Below are positions 1 through 6,845 of a stretch of 13,689 nt of DNA, piece after piece (position 1 is the first letter of the stretch; every line of letters begins with the position of its first letter). A program made the position numbers and the translations under genes. A model generated the notes under the pieces. The model saw only the letters and a program-made list of their open reading frames with translations, did no database searches and had not been told where the DNA came from. This DNA comes from JBGPEQ01 sp035518775 (GTDB lineage: Bacteria > Pseudomonadota > Alphaproteobacteria > Dongiales > Dongiaceae): NCBI GenBank assembly GCA_035518775.1, contig DATIXH010000381.1, positions 1 through 13,689 on the forward strand, written 5' to 3'.

Positions 1-405
1 CGCCGGCTCGACGAAGGCCGAAGCCAGCTCGCGCGGCGCCAGCAGGCCCTGGCGGCTGTACCGGTTCATGGTGACGCGGCCGCCATGCCAGAGCTCGCAG
101 CCGGCGAGCGCGCCATGTTCGTGCACGGCCTCGGTCATCAGGGCGAGGTCGCGGATGTCGTCGTCGTTCCAGAGGCGGCAGTGGGCGAAGGGCGTGTCGT
201 CGGAGGTCGGATGGATGGAGCAATACTCGGTGTTCACCACCGCCCAGCCGCCCGCCGCCTTCATGCCGCGCATGGCGGCGAGGGTATGCGGATAGCCCGA
301 GCCCATGCCGGTGCAGTGCGGTACCTGGTAGAATCGATTCTTGGCAGTCTTCGGGCCGATCTTCACCGGCTCGAACAGGATATCGTAGCGGGGGTCGCGG
401 GGCAT
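1..405 (-). CDS. TMADH-like FMN/4Fe-4S oxidoreductase, second paralogue (N-terminal part, runs off window)
   Basis: The reverse strand is open for 135 codons from an ATG at 403-405 to the window edge, so only the N-terminus of the barrel domain is seen. It begins MPRDPRYDILFEPVKIGP and matches the product of the neighbouring gene at roughly four of five positions by eye. Cys31 in FYQVPHC is the residue that carries the covalent 6-S-cysteinyl-FMN in trimethylamine dehydrogenase. Tyr61 in NTEYCSI corresponds to TMADH Tyr60 of the substrate bowl. The start codon overlaps the upstream stop by one base (TGATG), pointing to translational coupling. The family oxidatively N-demethylates small amines in the cytoplasm and passes electrons to ETF. 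The substrate here is unknown because the substrate-binding C-terminal half of the barrel is outside the window. Confidence 0.9.
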   Translation of the reverse strand, partial: MPRDPRYDILFEPVKIGPKTAKNRFYQVPHCTGMGSGYPHTLAAMRGMKAAGGWAVVNTEYCSIHPTSDDTPFAHCRLWNDDDIRDLALMTEAVHEHGALAGCELWHGGRVTMNRYSRQGLLAPRELASAFVEPA

Positions 406-2453
406 CAGGCTGTCCCGGCTTGATGGGCGATATTCTCGACGCGGAACGGCAGATCGGCGGCGGGCGCTGCGTCGAGTTCGCGCGCGTAGCGGTGGCCGCC
501 ATGGACGGCGGCGGCGATGAGGCCGGGGTTGAGGCAGTCGCCGATGCGGGTGACGGACTTCACGCCTTCGGCAACCAGCGCGTCGTATAGCTCCGTGTCG
601 GGCAGGCGCGACGTGACCATGATGGCCGCGCGCGCAGGTAGCGCGCGACGGCGATCGGTGTAGGCGCAGGCGAGTTCCATCTCCTTGTCGCCAACGCTGG
701 CCAAGCTGTGGCCGACGATCACCTCGATGCCGGCTTCGAGGACGCGCGCCTGGATGAAATGCTGCTCCTGACCGGCCTCGGTCCAAGCCGAGACCACGCC
801 GGCCGGCGTCACCAGCGTGACGTCGAGGCCGCGCCGGCGCAGCTCCTCCGCGATCACGCCGCCCATGTAGCTGTGGTCGTCGTCGAAGACGATGACCGGG
901 CCGGGGATAACGGCGCCGGCGAACACGTCGTCGGGCGTGAAGACGTTGGCCCGATCGCTGCCGGGGATGGGCCGCAGATGGGTGCGGCCGATGCCGTCCT
1001 TGCGCCAGCGGGCACCGGTGGCGAGCACGACATGCGTTGCCCCGAACTCCTGCACGTCGGCGGCGGTGAGGCGGCTGTCGCGGTAGATGCTGACGTTGGG
1101 CATGCGCTCGATCTGGCCGACGCGGTGGTCGCGCACGCGGATCCATTCGGTGAGGCCGGGGAGCTTCGACTCCTGGAGCACGCGGCCGCCGAGGTCCTTG
1201 GTGGCTTCGGCGAGATGCACGCTGTAGCCGCGCTGGCCGAGGGCGCGGGCGCATTCGAGGCCGGCAGGGCCGGCGCCGACGATGAGCACGGTGTCGTCGG
1301 AGGCCTTGGGGGCGATGATCTCGGGGTGCCAGCCGCGCCGCCACTCTTCGCCCATGGTGGGGTTCTGGGTGCAGCGCAGGGGCACGCCGTTGCCGTTGGA
1401 GGCGACGCAGACGTTGCAGCCGATGCACTCGCGGATGTCGTCGGGGCGGCCCGCCTCGATCTTCTTCGGCAGGAAGGGATCGGCGATCGAGGGGCGGGCG
1501 GCGCCGATCATGTCAAGGATGCCGCGCTTGATCTGGGATACCATGGTGTCGGGCGAGGTGAAGCGGCCGACGCCGACCACTGGCTTGGTCGTGATTTTCT
1601 TGACGAAGGCGACGTAGGGTTCCTGGGCGCCCTCCTTGGCGAAGCGCGAGGGGCGGGCGTCGACGTCGTAGTGGCCGAGCTGGACGTCCCACAGGTCCGG
1701 TAGTTCGCCCAGCAGCTCCAGCACCTCGCGGCCTTCGCGCTCGGATGTGATGCCTTCGGGTCCCTGGAACTCGTCGACCATGAGGCGGACGGCGAGCGCG
1801 GTGTCCGGGCCGATGGCCTCGCGGGTGTCCTGGATCATCTCCTTCAGCAGGCGGGCGCGGTTCTCGATGGGACCGCCATATTCGTCGCTGCGCTGGTTGA
1901 GGCGGCGCGACAGGAACTGGGCGGGCAGGTAGCCGTGGCCGGCATATACATAGACGATGTCGAAGCCGGCCTGCACCGCGCGCCGGGCGGCGTCGGCCTG
2001 CCAGCGGCGCAGGTTCCTGATGTCGGCCTTGTCCATCGGGCGCGCCTGCACGGGATCGTAGGAATAGCCGGGCGTGTGCCCGGGCGCGATCAGGCCCTCG
2101 CGGCTGTAGCGGTTGTGGGTGTGGGAGCCGCCGTGCCAGAGCTCGACGCCGGCGAGCGCGCCGTGCGCGTGCACGGCATCGGTCATGAGGCGGTGGTCGC
2201 GGATGTCGGCGTCGCTCCACAGGCGGCAGTAGGGGTAGGGCGTGTCCTCGGACGACGGGTGGATGGAGCAGTATTCGGTGTTGACGACGGCCCAACCGCC
2301 TTCCGCCTTCATGCCGCGCATGGCGGCCAGCGTTTGCGGCCAGGCCCAGCCCATGCCGGAGCAGTGCGGCACCTGGTAGAAGCGGTTCTTCGCCGTCTTC
2401 GGACCGATCCTCACCGGCTCGAACAGGATGTCGTAGCGGGGGTCGCGGGGCAT
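405..2453 (-). CDS. Trimethylamine/dimethylamine dehydrogenase-like FMN and 4Fe-4S oxidoreductase
   Basis: The 682-residue protein has the three-part layout of trimethylamine dehydrogenase (about 730 residues). Residues 1-340 form an old-yellow-enzyme barrel. A Cys cluster follows at 343, 346, 349 and 361 (CIGCNVC plus a Cys 12 later) for a 4Fe-4S centre. Residues 388-682 form a disulphide-reductase-like dinucleotide region with VGAGPAG at 392-398. Cys31 is placed for 6-S-cysteinyl FMN. Tyr170, His173 and Asp265 align with the TMADH triad Tyr169/His172/Asp267, and Arg223 with Arg222. Two of three aromatic bowl residues are not kept: Trp355 is Asn352 or a neighbour, and Trp264 falls in a three-residue gap next to Tyr262. 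The substrate is therefore probably a methylated amine other than trimethylamine; dimethylglycine- or N-methylproline-type relatives are alternatives. It is followed by a coupled paralogue and preceded by a DUF2461 gene 56 bases upstream. No strong ribosome site precedes the ATG. Confidence 0.92.
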   Translation of the reverse strand: MPRDPRYDILFEPVRIGPKTAKNRFYQVPHCSGMGWAWPQTLAAMRGMKAEGGWAVVNTEYCSIHPSSEDTPYPYCRLWSDADIRDHRLMTDAVHAHGALAGVELWHGGSHTHNRYSREGLIAPGHTPGYSYDPVQARPMDKADIRNLRRWQADAARRAVQAGFDIVYVYAGHGYLPAQFLSRRLNQRSDEYGGPIENRARLLKEMIQDTREAIGPDTALAVRLMVDEFQGPEGITSEREGREVLELLGELPDLWDVQLGHYDVDARPSRFAKEGAQEPYVAFVKKITTKPVVGVGRFTSPDTMVSQIKRGILDMIGAARPSIADPFLPKKIEAGRPDDIRECIGCNVCVASNGNGVPLRCTQNPTMGEEWRRGWHPEIIAPKASDDTVLIVGAGPAGLECARALGQRGYSVHLAEATKDLGGRVLQESKLPGLTEWIRVRDHRVGQIERMPNVSIYRDSRLTAADVQEFGATHVVLATGARWRKDGIGRTHLRPIPGSDRANVFTPDDVFAGAVIPGPVIVFDDDHSYMGGVIAEELRRRGLDVTLVTPAGVVSAWTEAGQEQHFIQARVLEAGIEVIVGHSLASVGDKEMELACAYTDRRRALPARAAIMVTSRLPDTELYDALVAEGVKSVTRIGDCLNPGLIAAAVHGGHRYARELDAAPAADLPFRVENIAHQAGTA

Positions 2454-2509
2454 GGGTCAGATTAGAAGGGCTGAGCTGCTGCGGTCAAAGCGACGGGCCA
2501 ACCAATTTG

Positions 2510-3187
2510 CTACCAATCCAGCTCGACGGCTTCGGTTAGGAATTTCATCAGGGGGCGGATGGAGCGGCAGGCTTCGGCGGCCTGGGCGAGGAAGGCGGGG
2601 CCGGTCACCTCGGCGTCGGTGAAGGCGACGGAGGCGAAGAAGCTCTTGCGCTTGAGGTCGTCGATGAAGGGGTGGGCGGGATCGTAGCCCTGGGGCGGGC
2701 GCGTGAGGCCTTCGCCCTCGATCTCGCCGACGGCGCGGCGCACCTTGCCCCAGCCCTTGGGATCGTACGCGATGGAATCGCGGACCATCTTGAGAGAGGG
2801 CGGCTCGGGCAGCCACAGGCCGCCGCCGATGAAGCATTCGCCGGGATCGAGATGGAAGTAGAAGCCGGGGCCATGCACGTCGGCGCTGGTCTGCTTGTGA
2901 CGGAAGTGGGCGGCGACATGCGTCTTGTAGGGCGACTTGTCGCGGGCGAAGCGGGTGTCGCGGTAGATGCGGAACATGGAGCCGCCCGAGGGGCGCGGGT
3001 CGGCGTCGAAATGCCTGCTGATCTTGGCGAGCGGGGTCGCGAAATCGGCGATGAAGCGCAGCATCGGCTCCTGCACGTCGGCGACATAGCGGGCCTTGTT
3101 GGCCTGGAACCAAGGCCGCTCGTTGTTGCGCTTGAGCTCGCGCAGGAACTTGAACAGGCGGGGCGTGAAGTGCGGTTCGGCGGGCAT
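2510..3187 (-). CDS. DUF2461 / TIGR02453 family protein
   Basis: This 225-residue protein fits the usual length of the DUF2461 (TIGR02453) family. It shows the family hallmarks: an N-terminal FLRELKRNNERPWF segment at about 13-27, MFRIYRDTRFARDKSPYKTH near 71-90, and a GFYFHLDPGECFIGGGLW stretch near 108-125. The biochemical role of the family is not established. No signal peptide or membrane segment is visible, so it is likely cytoplasmic. The ATG at 3185-3187 is preceded by GGAG nine bases upstream, which supports this start. The gene lies only 23 bases downstream of the HGGxSTG frame and 56 bases upstream of the oxidoreductase pair, all on one strand, so all four could share a transcript. 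Any functional link is inference. Confidence 0.85.
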   Translation of the reverse strand: MPAEPHFTPRLFKFLRELKRNNERPWFQANKARYVADVQEPMLRFIADFATPLAKISRHFDADPRPSGGSMFRIYRDTRFARDKSPYKTHVAAHFRHKQTSADVHGPGFYFHLDPGECFIGGGLWLPEPPSLKMVRDSIAYDPKGWGKVRRAVGEIEGEGLTRPPQGYDPAHPFIDDLKRKSFFASVAFTDAEVTGPAFLAQAAEACRSIRPLMKFLTEAVELDW

Positions 3188-3210
3188 GGGCGGGGGCTCC
3201 GGTGGGGCGA

Positions 3211-3756
3211 TCAGAGGCCGAGGCGGCGGGCGGCGGCGCGGGCGAAACGCAAAAACGAGCGAAGCACCCCATGTCCAGCGGGAAGCGACGGTTCAGGAGC
3301 CCTCGCAGGGGCGCCCCCATGTGGGCGCCCCTGCGGCGGCACGACCGAAGGGCGGCCACGGGGGGCCGCCCCTACAGTAGACCGCGATTTTGGCGGAAGC
3401 ACCCCATGTCCAGCGGGAGAGCCGCGCAGGGCGGCGAGCAGGTCGCGGTTGCGGCGGAGCATGGTGGTGGCCACGCGGCGGAGGGCGACGGTCTCGGCGC
3501 TGTAGAAGCCGTGGGTGCGGCGGGCGCGGGCGCAGCGGGCGCGGCCTTCGGCGGTGCGGGCGCCCGTGCTCTTGCCGCCGTGGAAGCGGCAGCGGCCATT
3601 GCGCATCGCGGGTTGCCGGCAGGCGCAGCCGGCCCGACTGCGGGCGCCGCAACGCGGGGCGGCCAGGAAATCGCCGGGAGGATTGCCGTTCACGAGACGG
3701 CCGCGATTGATCAGGACCCTGCTCTGCGGAGCGCTGGAATTCTCGGCCAAGATCAT
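3211..3756 (-). CDS. HGGxSTG domain protein with a repeat-derived C-terminus
   Basis: The 181-codon frame starts at ATG 3754-3756. Residues 36-83 carry the HGGxSTG signature seen in many alphaproteobacterial and phage small proteins: Cys36, Cys46, Cys56 and His59 with C-x9-C-x9-C-x2-H spacing, then HGGKSTGARTAEGRARC. The Cys/His spacing would suit a metal site, which is inference. Molecular function is unknown. Residues after about 112 are encoded by a palindromic repeat element and contain SPAGHGVL (113-120) and LPAGHGVL (158-165), translated from two direct repeats. The ancestral protein probably ended near residue 112 (RRNRDLLAALRG). Alternatively the frame simply runs through a repeat with no lost sequence. 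A promoter with an overlapping LexA-type box lies immediately upstream, suggesting DNA-damage control. Confidence 0.65.
   Translation of the reverse strand: MILAENSSAPQSRVLINRGRLVNGNPPGDFLAAPRCGARSRAGCACRQPAMRNGRCRFHGGKSTGARTAEGRARCARARRTHGFYSAETVALRRVATTMLRRNRDLLAALRGSPAGHGVLPPKSRSTVGAAPRGRPSVVPPQGRPHGGAPARAPEPSLPAGHGVLRSFLRFARAAARRLGL
3304..3335. repeat. Perfect 13-bp hairpin in the repeat element
   Basis: Bases 3304-3316 pair perfectly with 3323-3335 (arm cgcaggggcgccc), leaving a six-base loop. There is no U-run on either strand, so a classical intrinsic terminator is unlikely. It is one of two hairpins between the 23-nt direct repeats. Confidence 0.8.
3350..3371. repeat. Second GC-rich hairpin in the repeat element
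   Basis: Bases 3350-3357 (gggcggcc) pair with 3364-3371 across a six-base loop. It lies 14 bases from the first hairpin in the same element and has related gggcg/cgccc wording. Confidence 0.7.
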
Positions 3757-3781
3757 AGAGTTATCTCTCTTGCCTGGTTAT

Positions 3782-3796
3782 GAACAAAACATGAAC
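3782..3796 (-). promoter_or_regulatory. LexA (SOS) box, alphaproteobacterial type
   Basis: Two GAAC half-sites at 3782-3785 and 3793-3796 are separated by exactly seven bases, giving the direct repeat GAAC-N7-GAAC (GTTC-N7-GTTC on the reverse strand). This is the established LexA operator of alphaproteobacteria. The upstream half-site overlaps the -10 hexamer of the promoter serving the HGGxSTG gene, so bound LexA would block RNA polymerase. Binding itself is inferred. Confidence 0.65.
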
Positions 3797-3822
3797 ATAA
3801 GTCATATTAGGACTTCTGTCAA
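3794..3822 (-). promoter_or_regulatory. Sigma70-type promoter of the HGGxSTG gene
   Basis: Read on the reverse strand, a consensus TTGACA (-35, bases 3817-3822) and TATGTT (-10, bases 3794-3799) are separated by 17 bases. The predicted transcript start is near base 3787, leaving about a 30-base leader before the ATG at 3756. The surroundings are conspicuously AT-rich for this window. A LexA-type box overlaps the -10. It may also feed the downstream DUF2461 and oxidoreductase genes. Confidence 0.65.
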
Positions 3823-4441
3823 GGTCTCCTGCCGGCCGATCCTGGAGCGCGCAAGCACACCGTCTGGACGGCGACCATCGGCGGTCAGCGGCGCTGTCTG
3901 TAGCCGCTGGTGATGGAGGAGGTCGCGGTCGCCAAGCGAGCGGATCCGGCTGAGCAGTCCCGGTATTGCGGCGGCGGAGGAGCAACACTCATACGCCTAG
4001 CCGCGAGCGCGATGCTCTCGCTGCCGACGCCCTCGGCGATCGCGTCCGCCGCCTCATCGCAAACAGCGGTCGTTGCCGGCGACGTGGCGCCATCATGGCG
4101 CCATCATTTCGATCCTCAGTTGCGGCCGGCGAGCGAGCAGCCGCTGCGCGCCATAGCACCGCGGTCGCCAGGGGCTACAGGCGGAGGGCGAAGATACCGT
4201 TGAAAATCGTGCCTCCAGGGCCCAACTAGGTTTTGAACTCATCCACAGAATCCCCTTTGGGATGTTGCAGACGCCGCACGGTCGTAGCCGAGGGGTTAGC
4301 GTCGATGGTGGTTCCTTTCGTTGCGGTCGTGTCCATGCCAGCTTTGCTTGAGCCGGCGCACGATTTCCGCACCGGCAAGCGGCAAGCTCCCGGGCACGCT
4401 GTCGACGGGCGCCGCCCGCTCTTGCTTTTAACGGTGTTCGA
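3823..4441. other. Long spacer without a convincing gene
   Basis: Between the HGGxSTG promoter and the sensor kinase no frame shows recognisable protein motifs or a ribosome site. Short frames exist on both strands, including a 70-codon plus-strand frame (4233-4445) that overlaps the kinase start by ATGA and a 36-codon minus-strand frame (4226-4336). Neither has a good ribosome site or a recognisable sequence. The only internal structure noticed is an 11-bp tandem repeat at 4086-4107. The kinase promoter must lie here but no confident hexamers were found. Confidence 0.5.
4086..4107. repeat. 11-bp tandem repeat containing TGGCGCCA palindromes
   Basis: The sequence ggcgccatcat is repeated twice head to tail. 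Each copy, with the preceding base, gives the palindrome TGGCGCCA, at 4085-4092 and 4096-4103, so the two dyads are 11 bases (about one helical turn) apart. Such spacing suits a protein-binding site, but no binding protein can be named. Confidence 0.4.
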
Positions 4442-5662
4442 ATGAGTGGTGGGAGCGACGAGCCGGCTCCCGTCGTGGAACCGAATCCGAGCGGGGACGC
4501 TCCCGACCTCACGCTTCGCGCCCTCAACCAGCGCATCCGGCAACAAGAGATCCTGGCCGAGCTGGGTGTGCTTGCGTTGCAATCCACGCCTTTCCATGAC
4601 CTGCTGAACCGGACGGCGGAACTGACGGCCGAGGGTCTGCAGGCCGAGTTCTGCAAGTTGCTTGAGTATCTTCCGGGTGAGAAGCGGTTCATTGTCCGGG
4701 CCGGCGTCGGCTGGAGCGACGGCGTCGTCGGCGTCGCAACTGTCGGGGCCGATGCAGAATCGCCAGCCGGCTTCGCCTTGCGCACCGGAAAGCCCGTGAT
4801 CTCCAACCACCTCGAAAACGAAGAGCGCTTCCGCACGCCGGAGCTGCTGGTCAAGTACGGCATCCGGCGGGCTATGAACGTGATTCTGCAGGGCGACGGC
4901 TCGCCATACGGCGTGCTCGAAGTGGATAGCCGCGCCGAAGGCGAGTTCGTCGAGCACGACCTGGCCTTCCTCCAGGGCGCTGCCAACATCCTGGGCATGG
5001 CCATCGAGCGACAACGCCACGAGCGCAGCCTCAAGGCCGCTCTCGAGCGCCAGAGGATATTGCTGAACGAGATCAATCATCGCGTGAAGAACTCCCTGTC
5101 CATCGTCCGCAGCATGCTCACGCTGCAAGCGCGGAGCGCCGACGACCTTGCCGTGGCCAGCCACCTGGAAATGGCCGCGAGCCGCATCGCGACGATCGCC
5201 CGCGCGCACGAGCGCCTCTATCGCACCGGCGATGTCGAATCCATCGAGCTCGTGAAGTATCTGGGCGGCCTATGCGAAGACCTGCAGGGAACGATCTCCC
5301 GCTGTGCGGTAGAGTTCGAGGCGTCGCAGGCGGTCGCCATAGCGACCGATCGCGCGGTGCAGATCGCGCTCATCGTCACCGAACTGGTCATGAACGCGGG
5401 CAAATACGCCTATCCCAAGGCGGGCGGCCCGATACGCGTCCACATGACCAACGATGCCGAGACGGTAACGATCACTGTACGCGACGAAGGCGTCGGCCTT
5501 CCCGCCGGTTTCGACATCAACAGGGGCCGCAGCATGGGTCTGCGCGTCGTCACTGCTCTGGCCGCCCAACTGGGCGCCACCGTGCAGGCGCAGAACCGCA
5601 ACCCGGGGGCGGAGTTCATCCTGCAGGTGTCGCTGCAGCCGCACCAGCGAGACGAACGATAG
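4442..5662 (+). CDS. Cytosolic GAF-HisKA_2 sensor histidine kinase
   Basis: The 406-residue protein has an N-terminal GAF domain (about 38-190) and a HisKA_2 dimerisation/phosphoacceptor segment with His213 in LLNEINHRVKNSL. An HATPase domain follows, with N-box ELVMNAGKYAY (314-324, Asn318), G1 box DEGVGLP (348-354) and a G2-type SMGLRVV (364-370). A short helical linker at 185-210 joins sensor and kinase. No membrane segment is visible, so it senses a cytoplasmic signal through GAF, ligand unknown. The HisKA_2 type is common in alphaproteobacterial general-stress and light-sensing pathways that act on PhyR-like or single-domain regulators. No response regulator is encoded in the window, so it is an orphan. 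The ATG at 4442 lacks a strong ribosome site; the start is chosen because the frame's conserved region begins soon after. Confidence 0.9.
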   Translation: MSGGSDEPAPVVEPNPSGDAPDLTLRALNQRIRQQEILAELGVLALQSTPFHDLLNRTAELTAEGLQAEFCKLLEYLPGEKRFIVRAGVGWSDGVVGVATVGADAESPAGFALRTGKPVISNHLENEERFRTPELLVKYGIRRAMNVILQGDGSPYGVLEVDSRAEGEFVEHDLAFLQGAANILGMAIERQRHERSLKAALERQRILLNEINHRVKNSLSIVRSMLTLQARSADDLAVASHLEMAASRIATIARAHERLYRTGDVESIELVKYLGGLCEDLQGTISRCAVEFEASQAVAIATDRAVQIALIVTELVMNAGKYAYPKAGGPIRVHMTNDAETVTITVRDEGVGLPAGFDINRGRSMGLRVVTALAAQLGATVQAQNRNPGAEFILQVSLQPHQRDER

Positions 5663-5901
5663 AGGCGCGGTTCCAGTCGCGGAGGAAGCGTGCCTCGAGG
5701 CTGGCGGTCTGGCCGCCGCACGGCGCAGGCACGCGGCGCCGATCGGACATCGGCCCGCACCTTCCGGGCTTGCTCGAGCCGGGCAGCAACATTGACCGCG
5801 TCGCCGCGCAGAATCCAGAAGTGGCGAACGAGGATCGGGCCAGAACTCGGGAGCCGTAGGCAGGCGATCGCGCGCCCTATTGGCGTGTTCGCATTTGCGG
5901 C
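5663..5901 (-). pseudogene. Remnant of a class III adenylate/guanylate cyclase
   Basis: On the reverse strand, bases 5770-5805 encode GDAVNVAARLEQ, which matches the highly conserved motif of class III nucleotide cyclase catalytic domains. The same frame is open from about 5899 down into the 3' end of the antisense kinase gene, but there is no start codon with a ribosome site. None of the metal-binding Asp region or the rest of the catalytic domain (about 180 residues) is recognisable. I read this as a decayed fragment left between two convergent genes. The exact limits are uncertain; only the 36-base motif is firmly recognisable. Confidence 0.4.
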
Positions 5902-6747
5902 TCAGTCCACCAGCGCGTCCCGGCGCAAACCGGCGCGCTCGAGGTGGATCGGGAGGACGCGACCGTAGAGCTGACGCGTACGCTCGGGGCTGCCGACCAT
6001 GCCGGGTTCTTCAACGAAGCTGAAAATTCCCACGTACCGCGGCTGCGAACCCGAGAGCGGCGTCACGCGATGCAGGGAATACCGGCCCTTGAAGATCTGA
6101 AGATCGCCCGGCTGCAGCTGCAGTGTGCGGATGAGGCTGGGATCACCATCGAGCACGGCTTCGACGCCGGGGTAGTTCTCGTCGGTTGGCGTGCGCAGGT
6201 GCGGGCTGTATTCGAAGTCGCCACCGGATTCGGCATTCTGGATGGCCAGTGTCACGGTGAAATTGTTCGTATCGAAATGCCAGGGAAAGCCGTTGCCTGC
6301 TTCGGCCAGGTTGACGATGACGTCGGCCAGCGGGTCGGCGTAGCGGTGGAACCGCGTCTCGCCGAGCGCCGCCTGGATGAACGACGCGAACCCGGCCATT
6401 TCATAGATCGCACGCAGGATGCTCTCCGATCCGAGATTGTCCGCCGGAACGAAGGCATTCGACCGGTCGTAGAAGCGGCGCAGCGGGTGGCTGGCCGGCA
6501 AATCCGGCCGATCCTTGGTGAAATAGGGATTGGTACGGCTGAAGTTGCGATGCGCATGAACGGCGACGCGATCGCATTCGGCGACCAATTCGCCGACATG
6601 GTCTTGCCGGACAAAACTCTTCAGGACCGCGCAACCGTCCGTCTCGAGCGCGGCCCGCAGACTGGCGATGAGGGCGTCGCGCGCCGGACCAGCGGCGGCG
6701 ATCGGGTAGCGATCAAGGTCAATATAGTCGTTGGCCTTCATAGGCAT
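5902..6747 (-). CDS. 2-oxoglutarate/Fe(II)-dependent dioxygenase
   Basis: The 281-residue protein has the double-stranded beta-helix motifs of 2OG/Fe(II) oxygenases. His157 and Asp159 in WHFDTNNF form the HxD part of the iron triad, His226 in SLHRVTP supplies the distal His, and Arg237 in RYVGIFSF is placed to bind the 2OG carboxylate. The intact HxD indicates a hydroxylase rather than a halogenase of the related carrier-independent type, where the acid is lost. The substrate is unknown; an amino acid or small amine is an inference from relatives only. There is no signal peptide. The ATG at 6747 is preceded by GGAGCGAG about ten bases away; a second ATG two codons in (6741) is less well placed. 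It is divergent from the amidase gene with 98 bases between, so shared regulation is possible. Confidence 0.87.
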   Translation of the reverse strand: MPMKANDYIDLDRYPIAAAGPARDALIASLRAALETDGCAVLKSFVRQDHVGELVAECDRVAVHAHRNFSRTNPYFTKDRPDLPASHPLRRFYDRSNAFVPADNLGSESILRAIYEMAGFASFIQAALGETRFHRYADPLADVIVNLAEAGNGFPWHFDTNNFTVTLAIQNAESGGDFEYSPHLRTPTDENYPGVEAVLDGDPSLIRTLQLQPGDLQIFKGRYSLHRVTPLSGSQPRYVGIFSFVEEPGMVGSPERTRQLYGRVLPIHLERAGLRRDALVD

Positions 6748-6845
6748 GCCCCACTCGCTCCGAAAGCGGCACTACACTATCCGCAAGCGAGCTCATCGTG
6801 CCATCCTGATGATGCAGTCGAGACCGATTCGAGCAGGGGTGGGCC

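Larger units (their letters stand above)
3261..3418. repeat. Repeat element bracketed by 23-nt direct repeats
   Basis: A 23-base sequence beginning gaagcaccccatgtccagc occurs identically at 3261-3283 and 3396-3418. Between the copies are two GC-rich hairpins. The whole unit lies inside the 3' part of the HGGxSTG frame and immediately upstream of the DUF2461 gene. It looks like a dispersed, non-coding palindromic element (REP/MITE-like). No transposase gene is present. Confidence 0.75.

Noticed and set aside
708..1703. 331-codon open frame on the plus strand
   Set aside because: Antisense to the TMADH-like gene, whose cofactor and catalytic residues are intact.
3304..3371. Hairpins as intrinsic terminators or a CRISPR array
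   Set aside because: There is no U-run after either stem, and only two direct repeats exist with one long structured interval, so neither a terminator nor an array is supported.
4230..4441. EcfG-type general-stress promoter (GGAAC-N16/17-CGTT) before the kinase
   Set aside because: A GGAAC occurs only on the opposite strand and no CGTT lies at the required distance.
4233..4445. 70-codon plus-strand frame overlapping the kinase start by ATGA
   Set aside because: The overlap looks like coupling, but there is no ribosome site, no recognisable motif and low confidence in coding composition.
4226..5209. Minus-strand frames opposite the histidine kinase, including a 36-codon end (4226-4336) with balanced composition
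   Set aside because: The kinase motifs on the plus strand are decisive. The short terminal frame has no ribosome site or recognisable similarity, though its composition is less biased than other shadows.
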